Source: Actinoplanes cyaneus
GTDB taxonomy: Bacteria > Actinomycetota > Actinomycetes > Mycobacteriales > Micromonosporaceae
DNA length: 64,000 bases
Direction of reading: 5' to 3'
Assembly: GCF_016862095.1 (NCBI RefSeq)
Contig: NZ_BOMH01000019.1
Location: forward strand, 1 to 64,000
Shown: positions 1 through 7,751 of the stretch, in pieces
How positions within the stretch are numbered: the stretch's first letter is position 1
Layout of the letters: the number at the start of each line of letters is the position of its first letter
Made by a program: the position numbers and the translations under genes
The notes under the pieces: generated by a model
What the model was told of the DNA's origin: nothing
What the model saw: only the letters and a program-made list of their open reading frames with translations
The model's database searches: none

Positions 1-40
1 GTGGCGACGTGTGGGGTGGCGTGGCGACGTGTGGGGTGGC
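1..40. repeat. 20-bp tandem duplication
   Basis: A 20-bp unit (GTGGCGACGTGTGGGGTGGC) occurs twice head to tail at the left edge of the window. It lies just past the stop codon of the leftward receiver-like gene. It may continue outside the window, so the copy number is a minimum. Confidence 0.8.
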
Positions 41-57
41 GGGACGAGAGTGACGGC

Positions 58-519
58 TCACGCGGTGTGGGCGAGGTCCAGATTCGCCCACCGCTCGGAC
101 AACTGGCGCCGTCGGCAGGCGACCAGGTGGCCCGCCAGGATCGCCGGGTGTCCACCGCGGACGCAGACGTCCGCTCCCGCGGTGAGGACCGAGGCGACCA
201 GCTCCGCCGGGGCCCACTCGTCGATCAGCACCACCACCCGGCTGGCCCGTGGCAGCACCGCCCGGGCCCGCCGCACGTCGTCGGCCTTGGCCCCGCTGAG
301 CACCACGACCTCGCCGGGCCGGACGTCGTCAAGCTCGGCGACCGGCCGGACGGTCCACCCGGACGGCAGGTACTGCGGGAGCGCGCCGACCCGGCTCTGC
401 TGACCGAGAACGGCGACGACCGGATCGGCAGCCGGCGCCGGCGCCGCACCGGAGGGAGCCGGATCAAGGGCTGGAGCGGAACCGCCGGCCATGCCCTCGC
501 GCGTCAGCTGCTCGATCAT
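58..519 (-). CDS. receiver-like domain protein of unknown function
   Basis: A protein of about 153 residues. After an Ala/Pro-rich N-terminus of about 35 residues it has a Rossmann-like alpha/beta pattern resembling a response-regulator receiver fold: beta strands VVAVLG, EVVVLSG and RVVVLID, then an ADVCVRGG stretch where receivers carry their conserved Lys region. The strand that would end in the phospho-acceptor Asp reads VVVLSG, so that Asp appears to be absent and the domain would be a pseudo-receiver. No output domain is visible. Two ATGs are possible. The one used here lies 9 nt after GAGGAG; the other, at 528, abuts GAGGAG directly and is less likely. The gene stands alone, followed by the tandem duplication at the window edge. 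The fold is inferred from the strand pattern only. Confidence 0.6.
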   Translation of the reverse strand: MIEQLTREGMAGGSAPALDPAPSGAAPAPAADPVVAVLGQQSRVGALPQYLPSGWTVRPVAELDDVRPGEVVVLSGAKADDVRRARAVLPRASRVVVLIDEWAPAELVASVLTAGADVCVRGGHPAILAGHLVACRRRQLSERWANLDLAHTA

Positions 520-660
520 GATGGTCATCTCCTCGGTGAGTCCCTCGTGATGCCCCTTACGATTCGCCTCGGACCTTGAAGGGCCGTGTGCCGCACCTGT
601 GGGTTCGTTGTCAGCCGATCACCACGCGTCGCGACGGGTCGTCACGGACGGACCAGCCGG

Positions 661-776
661 ATTCCCGGATGACCACGCGGTCCAGCCGGACTCCCGGACC
701 ACCACGCGGATCAGTCGGACTCCCGGACCACCACGCGGATCAGCCGGACTCCCGGACAACCACGCGGATCAGCTCG
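661..776. repeat. four tandem 29-bp units at the 3' end of the lacI-type gene
   Basis: Four near-identical 29-bp units begin at 661, 690, 719 and 748, each built on ACTCCCGGACCACCACGCGG. The LacI-type gene enters the array from the right and stops inside the third unit (TGA at 742-740). Since 29 is not a multiple of three, each unit repeats the same C-terminal coding sequence (LIRVVVRES) in a different frame. This looks like slipped-strand expansion of the gene's own end. Confidence 0.85.
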
Positions 777-1717
777 TCCGCCGACAGGGACGGCGCGGGC
801 CGCCCGCCCACGGCGGCCACGATCGTCGTGGCCAGGTGCGCCGCGAGCAGCCCCTGGTCGGTGGTGACCGTGGTGAGCGGCGGCACCGCCAGCCGGGCGG
901 CCGGGATGTCGTCCACCCCGATCACGGCCAGGTCGGCGGGCGTGGTCAGCCCGAGCGTGCGGGCGCCGGCGAGGACCGCCAGGGCGACTTCGTCGTTGTA
1001 CGCGCAGATCCCGGTCACCCCGTCCGCCCGCCACCCGGCCACGGCCTCGGCCGCGCGCGCCGCGTCGAGCGGAACGGTCCGCACCACCGGCTCGGCGAGT
1101 GCCCGGGCACCGGCCAGGCGGGGCTCGGCGAAGATCTGCAGCCGCGGATCGTCGGGGTAGGCGTATCCGAGGCGCTGATGCCCCGTACGGGAAAGGTGGT
1201 CGGCCTGTCGTCGGCCGATCAACGTCTGCGGGACCTCGAGCTCGCGCCCGTGCCGGCCGGCTCGGCCGAGCAGCGCGACGACCAGCGCGACCCCGGCCGC
1301 CCGCATCGCCTCGGTCTCGTCGTCGGAGAAGTCGGTGAAGGACAGCACCGCGGCCGGCGTGATCGCCTTCCAGACCTCGGCGATCGGCCGGTCGTCGCGG
1401 CTGCCGGGGTGCGCGAGGAACGTCAGGCCCTCCCGGGCCAGGGCGGTGGAGAGGTTGCCGAGGGTGTTGCCCATCTCGTTGCCGATCGGCCAGTCCGGGA
1501 TCAGGCACAGCACGACGTCGGAGCGTCCGGTACGCAGGGTGCGGGCGGCCGCCGACGGCGCGTAACCGAGCCCGGCGGCGGCCTGCAGGACGCGGTCGCG
1601 GGTGGCCGGGGAGATGCTCTGGCCGGGCGTGGCGTTCAGGACATAGCTGACGGTGGCGCGGGAGACCCCGGCCCGGCGGGCGACATCGGCGCTGGTGATC
1701 CGGCGGGGGTCAGGCAT
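740..1717 (-). CDS. LacI family transcriptional regulator
   Basis: A 325-residue regulator of normal LacI length. An N-terminal helix-turn-helix (ITSADVARRAGVSRATVSYV, about residues 7-26) and the hinge (AARTLRTGRSD) are followed by a periplasmic-binding-protein-like effector domain. That domain ends with the typical VIGVDDIPAARLAVPPLTTV motif near residue 270. It presumably binds a sugar and controls sugar genes, but no transporter or hydrolase is adjacent, so its target is unknown. The start ATG has only a weak ribosome site. An imperfect palindrome with an ACACGTGT core lies 17-30 bp upstream and is a likely autoregulatory operator. The last codons lie in a 29-bp tandem repeat, so the C-terminus may vary between strains. 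Confidence 0.92.
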   Translation of the reverse strand: MPDPRRITSADVARRAGVSRATVSYVLNATPGQSISPATRDRVLQAAAGLGYAPSAAARTLRTGRSDVVLCLIPDWPIGNEMGNTLGNLSTALAREGLTFLAHPGSRDDRPIAEVWKAITPAAVLSFTDFSDDETEAMRAAGVALVVALLGRAGRHGRELEVPQTLIGRRQADHLSRTGHQRLGYAYPDDPRLQIFAEPRLAGARALAEPVVRTVPLDAARAAEAVAGWRADGVTGICAYNDEVALAVLAGARTLGLTTPADLAVIGVDDIPAARLAVPPLTTVTTDQGLLAAHLATTIVAAVGGRPAPSLSADELIRVVVRESG

Positions 1718-1733
1718 GGGGTGACTTTACTAC

Positions 1734-1746
1734 TTACACGTGTCAG
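1734..1746. promoter_or_regulatory. putative LacI-type operator upstream of the lacI-type gene
   Basis: TTACACGTGTCA is palindromic around a central CG with one mismatch between half-sites, the usual form for LacI-family operators. It sits just upstream of the regulator's start codon and is AT-richer than its surroundings, which suggests autoregulation. No second copy was noticed in the window. Confidence 0.45.
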
Positions 1747-1900
1747 CATAGGTCCCGTGACGCTCGGGCTCGCCCCCGGATCCGCGGAGGTGGCATGTGT
1801 GGAACGCCACGACCGGGGACTGGGAGCGTGCCTCCGGTGGAGAATTGCGAATCGCTCGCGTCCGGGCGACCTTCGAGCCACCCTGTGACCGGGTGGGGCC

Positions 1901-1935
1901 GGCCTCATGAGGCAACCGTCCTGCCTCATGAGGCC
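1901..1935. terminator. perfect 14-bp inverted repeat, likely terminator of the phosphatase gene
   Basis: GGCCTCATGAGGCA and TGCCTCATGAGGCC flank a 7-nt loop. Each arm itself contains the palindrome CCTCATGAGG, so a cruciform or dimeric protein site is also possible. It lies about 70 bp past the stop of the leftward phosphatase gene. No T-run follows, as is common in actinobacteria. A direct repeat of CCCGGCCTCGCTGGAC lies beside it at about 1957-1990. Confidence 0.5.
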
Positions 1936-2005
1936 GCCCGCCCGATGGGACCCTGCCCGGCCTCGCTGGACCGCCCGGCCTCGCTGGACTCTGCGCGGCA
2001 GAGGG

Positions 2006-2572
2006 TCAGCAGGGGGCGTTCCAGGCGCTGAGCACCGGGTCGACCTCGTGCTCGAAGCCCAGCACCGACACCGTCGCGGTGTCCAATTTGAGCAGGCCAC
2101 CGGCGCTCGTCGGCAGGCCGATCCAGCGCGCTCCGGCCACCCGCAGGCTGTGCCCGTGAGCGACGAGCGCGACGTCGCCGCCGACCGAGCGGGCCCGCGC
2201 GAGGACCCGGTCGAGCCGCTCGCCGACCTGCTCCGGGGACTCACCGCCGGGGCAGCCGTCCGTCCAGAGCGACCAGTCCGGCCGGTCGACGCGGATCTGC
2301 TTGGTGGTGATCCCCTCGTACTCCCCGTAGTTCCACTCGGCCAGGTCCTCGGTCACCTCGGTGACGGTGAGCCCGGCCAGCTCCGCCGTGCGCAGCGCAC
2401 GCCTGCGCGGACTGGAGATGACCGCGGCGAACGTGCGCCCGCCGAGCCGCTCCCCCGCGCGACGCGCCTGCGCCTCCCCTTCCGGGGTCAGTTCCAGATC
2501 GGTGAACGACGTGTGCCGCCCGTTGGCGCTCCACTCCGTCTGTCCGTGCCGGATCAGCACGATCTCCGCCAT
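2006..2572 (-). CDS. histidine phosphatase family protein (phosphoglycerate mutase-like)
   Basis: A 188-residue single-domain protein of the histidine phosphatase superfamily. The phospho-accepting RHG motif is in IVLIRHGQTEW close to the N-terminus. The second catalytic His is in VALVAHGHSLRV, and WNYGEYEG is the usual acid-loop region. It probably hydrolyses a small phosphorylated metabolite or sugar phosphate; the substrate cannot be told from sequence. The ATG at 2572 is chosen because GAGAGGG lies 6-7 nt upstream and the protein then begins directly with the first core strand; a start 12 codons earlier would add an unconserved Arg-rich tail. It is monocistronic, and the 1901-1935 hairpin probably ends its transcript. 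Confidence 0.9.
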   Translation of the reverse strand: MAEIVLIRHGQTEWSANGRHTSFTDLELTPEGEAQARRAGERLGGRTFAAVISSPRRRALRTAELAGLTVTEVTEDLAEWNYGEYEGITTKQIRVDRPDWSLWTDGCPGGESPEQVGERLDRVLARARSVGGDVALVAHGHSLRVAGARWIGLPTSAGGLLKLDTATVSVLGFEHEVDPVLSAWNAPC

Positions 2573-2648
2573 CACACGCCCTCTCGTCGCCGGCCTCCAC
2601 CCTCGCATCCCGGACGGGACGGGCGCAGGGAGGTTGCCTCAGGTCACA

Positions 2649-3167
2649 TCAGTCTGCGGTGGGCCCGATCTCACCCGGCAGGCGCATCGGGTCACGGGCC
2701 TCCTCGCGCACGGCCAGGCACGCCATCGCTGTCCGATACTGCTCAGTGGTCACCTCGCCCGCGAGCAACCGGGAGCTGAGCAGCCCCTCGGCACTGTTGG
2801 CCCGGCGCGCCGACGCTGTCGCGGAGCTCACGGGCGGCGCTGACCTGGAGCCCGCGGGCGGCGTTGTCCCGGAGCCTGCCGCGGGCGGCATAGTCCCGGA
2901 GCCCACGGGCGGCGCTGTCCCGGAGCCTGCCGCGGGCGGCGTCGTGGAGCCCGCGAGCGGCGCTGCCCCGGAGGCCGCGAGCGGAGCTGCCGCAGGCGGC
3001 GTCGTGGAGTCCGGCGCCGGCAGCAGCACCGCCGAGACCGGCCCCGGCCCGGTCGCGGGACCCGACGGCCCGCCACGACGGCCCGGCCAGAAGCTCAGTG
3101 CCAGGGCGGCGACCAGTCCTGCGATCAGCACGGACAGCAGCATCTCGATCACATCCTCGGCACTCAT
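2649..3167 (-). CDS. membrane-anchored protein with low-complexity linker and SHOCT-like C-terminus
   Basis: A 172-residue protein with three parts. A single N-terminal membrane segment (about residues 8-28, ending LSFWPG) is followed by a linker of about 95 residues built from degenerate Ala/Gly/Pro/Ser/Thr repeats (GSGTAPPVGSGTMPPA type). The C-terminal segment of about 45 residues contains SAEGLLSSRLLAGEVTTEQY. That tail resembles short C-terminal (SHOCT-like) helical domains and aligns closely with the tail of the small protein at 3988-4269, so the two are paralogues. The linker is encoded by GC-rich imperfect repeats and may vary in length. Function unknown; it is likely displayed on the cytoplasmic face through the linker. 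Confidence 0.7.
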   Translation of the reverse strand: MSAEDVIEMLLSVLIAGLVAALALSFWPGRRGGPSGPATGPGPVSAVLLPAPDSTTPPAAAPLAASGAAPLAGSTTPPAAGSGTAPPVGSGTMPPAAGSGTTPPAGSRSAPPVSSATASARRANSAEGLLSSRLLAGEVTTEQYRTAMACLAVREEARDPMRLPGEIGPTAD

Positions 3168-3289
3168 GGCGAATCTTGCATACCCGCGCGGGCACTGTGT
3201 CTATACCTCACCCATGCAAACCGACGAGCACAGGACAAAGACCGAGATCGATTTGGTACGGCGGGTGCCCCCGCGAGCGGCACGGCACC

Positions 3290-3964
3290 CTAACGGGCCC
3301 GGCGCCGTTCGATGTCGCGCTCGACCTCCGGGTCCCAGCCGGTGCTCCAGTCCTCGGCGGTGGGCCGGCTCGACGGGAATCCCCCGGCCCGCGCGGGGAC
3401 AGGGGTGCCGGCCCGCCGCCTGATCCACCGGCGGGTGTGCACCACCCCGGCGATCAGCAGAATGACCCCGAGCAGGCGCTCGCCGGCGGCCAGCAGCAGC
3501 GCGTCGGCGAGCCGCAGCCCGGGCGGCGGGACGTAGGCGGCCACGAAGAGCACGCCGAACGCCGCGCACCCCCAGTAGCCGAGGTGGCCGGTGGGCGGCG
3601 AACCGTACGCCAGCCTCGCGGTCTGCACCAGCCACACCACCGCGCAGACGAGCAGGCCCAGGAGGCCGCCGAGCAGCAGCGCCGAGATCACCAGGTTCGC
3701 GATCACCGTCGCCGCGGCGACGGTGACCTCGTCGACCGGCTTCCGGGTGGCCCAGGCGAACAGCGGGACGACGGCCGCCGCGGCGACCGCGTAGGCGACC
3801 GCGAACCGGATCGTCCGCCGCCCGGCGAGCTCCCAGTCCGGCGACGGCAGCGCGGGCACCGACGACGACGGCACCGGAGATAGCGGCACCGGCGCCGTCG
3901 ATGGCGGTGGCGGCGTCGCCGGTGCCGGTGTCGGCGACGGCGTCGGGTCGTCGTCAGCGCTCAC
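3290..3964 (-). CDS. multi-pass membrane protein, unknown function
   Basis: A 224-residue protein. A Pro/Ser/Thr-rich N-terminal tail of about 42 residues is followed by four predicted hydrophobic segments: FAVAYAVAAAAVVPLFAWA; then ATVIANLVISALLLGGLLGL running into VCAVVWLV; then YWGCAAFGVLFVAAYV; and LLGVILLIAGVV. A charged Arg-rich C-terminus carries DWSTGWDPEVERDIERRRAR. The arrangement resembles the DUF4328-type membrane proteins of actinobacteria, but I cannot confirm family membership. The GTG start has GGGGAA six nt upstream. It lies 23 bp downstream of the SHOCT-like gene at 3988-4269 and 122 bp upstream of its paralogue, all on one strand, which suggests a small membrane-protein operon. 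Confidence 0.7.
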   Translation of the reverse strand: MSADDDPTPSPTPAPATPPPPSTAPVPLSPVPSSSVPALPSPDWELAGRRTIRFAVAYAVAAAAVVPLFAWATRKPVDEVTVAAATVIANLVISALLLGGLLGLLVCAVVWLVQTARLAYGSPPTGHLGYWGCAAFGVLFVAAYVPPPGLRLADALLLAAGERLLGVILLIAGVVHTRRWIRRRAGTPVPARAGGFPSSRPTAEDWSTGWDPEVERDIERRRAR

Positions 3965-3987
3965 GGCGGTTCCCCATGGGCCGCAGA

Positions 3988-4269
3988 TTACTCAGAGCGG
4001 TCGTCGCGGGGCACCGACAGGGGGTGACGTCGCTCGTCGCGGGCGGCGATCCGCTCCATCGCCCGCACGTACTGCGGCCGGGAGATCTCGTCGGCGAGCA
4101 GTTGCGCCGTCAGCACGCCCTCGAGCGTGTCCGGAAGCCGGGGCGGCGGGGGCGGCGGCCCGTGACGGGCGGCGTGGCGGGCGGCACGCCGGGCCACGCG
4201 CTCGGGCCACGGCCAGAACGCCAGTCCGAGCGCGATCACCAGGCCCATCAGCGCGACAAGAACGATCAT
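3988..4269 (-). CDS. small membrane-anchored protein with SHOCT-like C-terminus, paralogue of the protein at 2649-3167
   Basis: About 93 residues. A membrane segment (MIVLVALMGLVIALGLAFWP) is followed by an Arg/His-rich then polyproline linker and the tail TLEGVLTAQLLADEISRPQY, which continues with a second Arg-rich helix. The tail matches the corresponding part of the 172-residue protein downstream (SAEGLLSSRLLAGEVTTEQY), and both membrane segments end in LxFWP. The start is uncertain. The ATG used here or the GTG one codon earlier has GGGGG at fair spacing, whereas the ATGs near 4311 lack a convincing ribosome site. It is probably the first gene of a three-gene leftward operon. Confidence 0.6.
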   Translation of the reverse strand: MIVLVALMGLVIALGLAFWPWPERVARRAARHAARHGPPPPPPRLPDTLEGVLTAQLLADEISRPQYVRAMERIAARDERRHPLSVPRDDRSE

Positions 4270-4309
4270 CACCTGCGGCACCCCCGTACCCGACGACAAC
4301 GTGGGGGCC

Positions 4310-4324
4310 ATCATCGCCGATGAT
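4310..4324. promoter_or_regulatory. 15-bp perfect palindrome upstream of the small membrane-protein operon
   Basis: ATCATCGCCGATGAT is a perfect palindrome of two 7-bp arms around one central base. It lies about 40 bp upstream of the chosen start of the SHOCT-like gene and is AT-rich for this genome. It is a plausible repressor site; no regulator is assigned. Confidence 0.3.
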
Positions 4325-4422
4325 ATTGAGCGCTGCTCGACCAAAATCCGACACCATGCGTGTGACCTGCGGATACCAACGGTGGCGAGCCACGCCCGTA
4401 CCCGCAAATGACGTTGATCTGG

Positions 4423-5256
4423 TCAAAAGGGCGCGGGGCCGGTGCTCTCCCGATGCCGGATGCTGATCGACGGGCCGGGGTGCTCGCGGCCCGGCTCGCC
4501 ACGCACCACGCCGAGCACCGCGCGGCCCAGCGTCAGCCCGTGCTCGTGCACGTCGGTGCTCAGCGCGGAGAGCGGCGGCACCGCCAGCTCGCAGAGCGGC
4601 GAGTCGTCGCAGGCCAGCAGGCTCACCTGGGCCGGCACGCCGACGCCCGCGCGCAGCAACTCCTGCTCGGCGGCGACCGCCATCACGTCGTTGTCGAAGA
4701 CGATCGCGGTCGGCGCCGGCGCGGACGCCAGCAGCTCCCGCAGGGCGCGGACGCCGCCCTCCGCGCTGTAGTCGCCCTCGGCGATCCGGACCGTGACGCC
4801 GCGCCGCCCGGCCGCCGCCCGGATCGCCGCGGTCCGCTCCGCGGTGTGCAGCAGGTCGGCCGGCCCGCTGACCCGCCCGACCACGCGGTGACCGAGACCG
4901 CTCAGCGTCTCGATCGCGGTGGTCATCGCCCCCGTGTCGTCGGTGACGACCTTGGCGAACGGCCCGGGGTGCCGGCCCGCGAGCACCGCGGGCAGCCCCA
5001 GCCCGGCCACGTGACCGGGCCGCACGTCGTCGTGCACCAGGTTGACCACCACGACCGCCGCCACGGTGTGGTCGTCCGCCCAGCGCCGGTAGGTGGCCAG
5101 CTCGGCGTCGAGGTCCGGCACGACCAGCAGCAGCACGGTCGCGCCGGCCGGGGCGAGCGCCTCCTCCATGCCCGCGATGAGCTCCATGAAGAACGGCTCC
5201 ACCCCCACCCGGGCGGCGCTGCCGGTCAGCACGAGCCCGATCAGGGAGCCGGCCAC
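4423..5256 (-). CDS. LacI-type effector-binding domain protein lacking the DNA-binding domain
   Basis: A 277-residue protein that starts straight in the periplasmic-binding-protein-like domain of LacI regulators (SLIGLVLTG, where a full regulator has about 60 further N-terminal residues). The rest of the domain is complete: VVVVNLVHDDVRPG, TDDTGAMTTAIETLSGLGHRVV, PTAIVFDNDVMAVAAEQELLRAG and CELAVPPLSALSTDVHEHG. There is no room for a helix-turn-helix, since the GTG start lies 5 bp after the stop of the upstream beta-mannosidase gene, with which it must be co-transcribed. It is either a decayed regulator or a sensor-only protein that binds sugar or partners another regulator. The effector domain looks intact, so decay is not obvious. 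Confidence 0.8.
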   Translation of the reverse strand: MAGSLIGLVLTGSAARVGVEPFFMELIAGMEEALAPAGATVLLLVVPDLDAELATYRRWADDHTVAAVVVVNLVHDDVRPGHVAGLGLPAVLAGRHPGPFAKVVTDDTGAMTTAIETLSGLGHRVVGRVSGPADLLHTAERTAAIRAAAGRRGVTVRIAEGDYSAEGGVRALRELLASAPAPTAIVFDNDVMAVAAEQELLRAGVGVPAQVSLLACDDSPLCELAVPPLSALSTDVHEHGLTLGRAVLGVVRGEPGREHPGPSISIRHRESTGPAPF

Positions 5257-5261
5257 CGCGA

Positions 5262-7712
5262 TCAGGCCCCGGCCACGAGCGTGTTCGCCGAGCGCAGCAC
5301 CGCCGGCCCGCCGAACGCCCGCTTGTCGGCCGAGGTGGTACGGACCCCGAAGGTGTGACTCTCGCCGGGGAGCAGATCGACGAGCATGTCGTCGACGTAC
5401 GCGTCGGGGTCGATCTTGTCGGCGAGGACGGCGACGTCACGGGCGAAGGAGGTGGCGGTCACGGTGATGGAGTATCCGCCCTCGGCGGGGCTGATGTCAG
5501 CGGTGACGGGCGCGGGGTCGTACGCGAGATCGAAGTCCTCGGCGAACAGGCGGGTGGCCCGCAGTCCGTCGAGGTCCGCGACGAGCACCTCCCGGGTCGC
5601 GTCGCCGGGCGTGGTGAGCTCCGCGTCAAGAGCGATGACCGATATCGATCGCGCGGCGACCTCGACATCGACGGATTGCTCCGCGGCCACCTCGCCGGAG
5701 AAGCCGGCCCGCCTCAGCCGCGCCGTGCCGCGCCAGGCCTCCGGGCTGTCGTTGACCACCACGAGGGAGTCGTCCCGGAAGTGGAGCAGCCGCGGCGCGT
5801 AGGACCGGCGCAGCGCGTACCAGGCGGGCTTGAGCCGCCCCGCGCCGTCCACCACCGCCCATGACGTCACCGGCCAGCAGTCGTTGAGCTGCCACAGGAT
5901 GCTGCCCATGGTCCGCGGCGCATGACCCCGGAGATGCCCGATCGCGTACGCCGTGGCCCGCGCCTGATTCAGCTGCGCCGCCCAGTGCCAGTCCTCGAAG
6001 CCGGACGGCGCCGGCAGGTGATGCGCGATCCCGGCGTTCAGCTTGTCGTTGCCGCCCTCGGCCTTCTGATGGAGCAGGAACGCCGGCGACTCCTGGTCGA
6101 AGTCCTCCGGCGCGAGCGATTCCCGCAGCGTCGACCAGGTCGCCGGCGCCTGCCAGCCGAACTCGGAGCAGAACCGCGGCACGAAGTTCGCGTGGTAGGT
6201 GTAGTCCTGCCGGTTCCACGCCTCCCACTCGTGCCGGGTGCCGTACCGGTCGTCGTTCGGGTGGATCACCTCGGGGTCGTGGCCGGGGCTGGACGGGCTG
6301 CCGGGGTGATAGGGCCGGGTCGGGTCCAGCTCGGCGAGCAGCGCCGGGAACAGCTCGTAGTAGTAACCGGCGCCCCACGTCTGCCCGTTGAGCTGCGGTT
6401 TCCAGTCCCAGTCCTCGTGACCCCAGATGTTCTCGTTGCCGCCGTTCCACACCGCGAGCGACGGGTGCGGGGTGAGCCGGCCGATGTTCTCCCGCGCCTC
6501 GGCGAGGAACTCCGAGCGCAGCGGCTCCTCCTCGGCGTAGGCCGCGCACGCCAGCGGGAAGTCCTGCCAGACCAGGATGCCGCGCTCGTCGCAGAGGTCG
6601 TAGAAGTCGTCGCTCTCGTAGATGCCGCCGCCCCAGACCCGCAGCAGGTTGGTGTTGGCGTCGGCGGCGCGCTGGATCGCGGCCGCGTAGACGTCCCGGT
6701 TCAGCCGGGTGAGCAGGTGGTCCTCGGGGATCCAGTTCAGGCCGCGGACGAAGATCGGCCGGCCGTTGACGACGAGCGTGAAAGCGCTCCCGATCTCGTC
6801 CGGTGTCTCGTCGAGCGTGATCGTCCGGAAGCCGACCCGGGTGTGGAAGGCGTCCAGCTCCTCGTCGTCGTCACGAAGGGTCACCCCGACGTCCACCAGG
6901 GGCTGGGCACCGTAGCCGATCGGCCACCACGCCGGCGCGTCCGGAACCAGGATCTCGGTCATGCCCGAGGTCTCGCCCTCCCGGAGCCGGATCTGCGAGA
7001 CGTGCTCGCCGAGCCGGACCTCGGCGACGACCTCGCGATCGGCGCCGAGCCTCGCGTGCTCCACGTCGACGTGCACGACGAGCCGGCCGGTCCCGTCCGG
7101 GTCCAGCGTGGCCAGCGGCCGCACCGACGCGAGCCGCGCCACCCTCCACCGCTCCAGGCGCACCGGCTTCCAGATCCCGGCGGTCTGCAGGTCAGGACCC
7201 CAATCCCAACCGAAGGAACAGGCCATCTTGCGTATGGCGTTGAACGGGTGCGGATAGGGCCGGGGACGCTCCCCGAGCACCTTCTGCAGGTCCTCCGCGT
7301 AATCGAGCGCCGAGTCGAACCGCACCGACAGCGGGATCGCCCCGTCCCGCAGCCGGTCCCGCACGTCGAACCGGTAGCTGCGGTGCATGTTCGCGGTCCG
7401 GCCCAGCTCGACGCCGCCGAACTCGATCGCCGCGATCGTGTCCAGCCCCTCGAAGACCAGGTCGACCCGCTCGTCGTCGGCGGCCGGCGCCACGGTCACG
7501 GTCGTGGAGTAGAGCCAGGCCGCTCGGTGGAACCAGACCAGGTCCGCCTCGTTCTCGCCCAGGTACGGGTCCGGGATCAGCTCGGCGTCCAGCAGGTCGG
7601 TGTGCACCGTGCCCGGCACGGACGCGGGCACCGGCTCGTCGGCGATCCCGGCGGGCACCGGGCCACCGGCGGCACGCACGGTCCAACCCTCGTGAACATC
7701 GGCTCTGATCAT
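5262..7712 (-). CDS. glycoside hydrolase family 2 beta-mannosidase
   Basis: An 816-residue cytoplasmic enzyme with GH2 mannosidase layout. The sugar-binding domain (SVPGTVHTDLLDAELIPDPY) and immunoglobulin-like domain are followed by a TIM barrel with RGLNWIPEDHLL and LRVWGGGIYESDDFYDLCDE. The acid/base is Glu427 in WNGGNENIWG and the nucleophile Glu517 in FCSEFGW. QDFPLACAAY and WQLNDCWPVTSW are typical of beta-mannosidases. It should release mannose from the non-reducing ends of mannooligosaccharides. The ATG at 7712 has AGGAG eight nt upstream; the open frame continues 67 codons further but would cross the divergent promoter. A promoter overlapping a CTTAAG motif lies upstream. The HTH-less LacI-like gene follows after 5 bp. 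No signal peptide, so its substrate must be imported. Confidence 0.93.
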   Translation of the reverse strand: MIRADVHEGWTVRAAGGPVPAGIADEPVPASVPGTVHTDLLDAELIPDPYLGENEADLVWFHRAAWLYSTTVTVAPAADDERVDLVFEGLDTIAAIEFGGVELGRTANMHRSYRFDVRDRLRDGAIPLSVRFDSALDYAEDLQKVLGERPRPYPHPFNAIRKMACSFGWDWGPDLQTAGIWKPVRLERWRVARLASVRPLATLDPDGTGRLVVHVDVEHARLGADREVVAEVRLGEHVSQIRLREGETSGMTEILVPDAPAWWPIGYGAQPLVDVGVTLRDDDEELDAFHTRVGFRTITLDETPDEIGSAFTLVVNGRPIFVRGLNWIPEDHLLTRLNRDVYAAAIQRAADANTNLLRVWGGGIYESDDFYDLCDERGILVWQDFPLACAAYAEEEPLRSEFLAEARENIGRLTPHPSLAVWNGGNENIWGHEDWDWKPQLNGQTWGAGYYYELFPALLAELDPTRPYHPGSPSSPGHDPEVIHPNDDRYGTRHEWEAWNRQDYTYHANFVPRFCSEFGWQAPATWSTLRESLAPEDFDQESPAFLLHQKAEGGNDKLNAGIAHHLPAPSGFEDWHWAAQLNQARATAYAIGHLRGHAPRTMGSILWQLNDCWPVTSWAVVDGAGRLKPAWYALRRSYAPRLLHFRDDSLVVVNDSPEAWRGTARLRRAGFSGEVAAEQSVDVEVAARSISVIALDAELTTPGDATREVLVADLDGLRATRLFAEDFDLAYDPAPVTADISPAEGGYSITVTATSFARDVAVLADKIDPDAYVDDMLVDLLPGESHTFGVRTTSADKRAFGGPAVLRSANTLVAGA

Positions 7713-7751
7713 TGACACGGCTCCTGTCGTAGTGCCGCCGCACGCGGGGCA

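Noticed and set aside
3992..5440. A 482-codon minus-strand frame overlapping the HTH-less LacI gene, possibly supplying its missing N-terminus
   Set aside because: It is in a different frame and its translation is low-complexity Arg/Gly/Ala. The LacI frame upstream of the GTG reads into the mannosidase end and has no helix-turn-helix.
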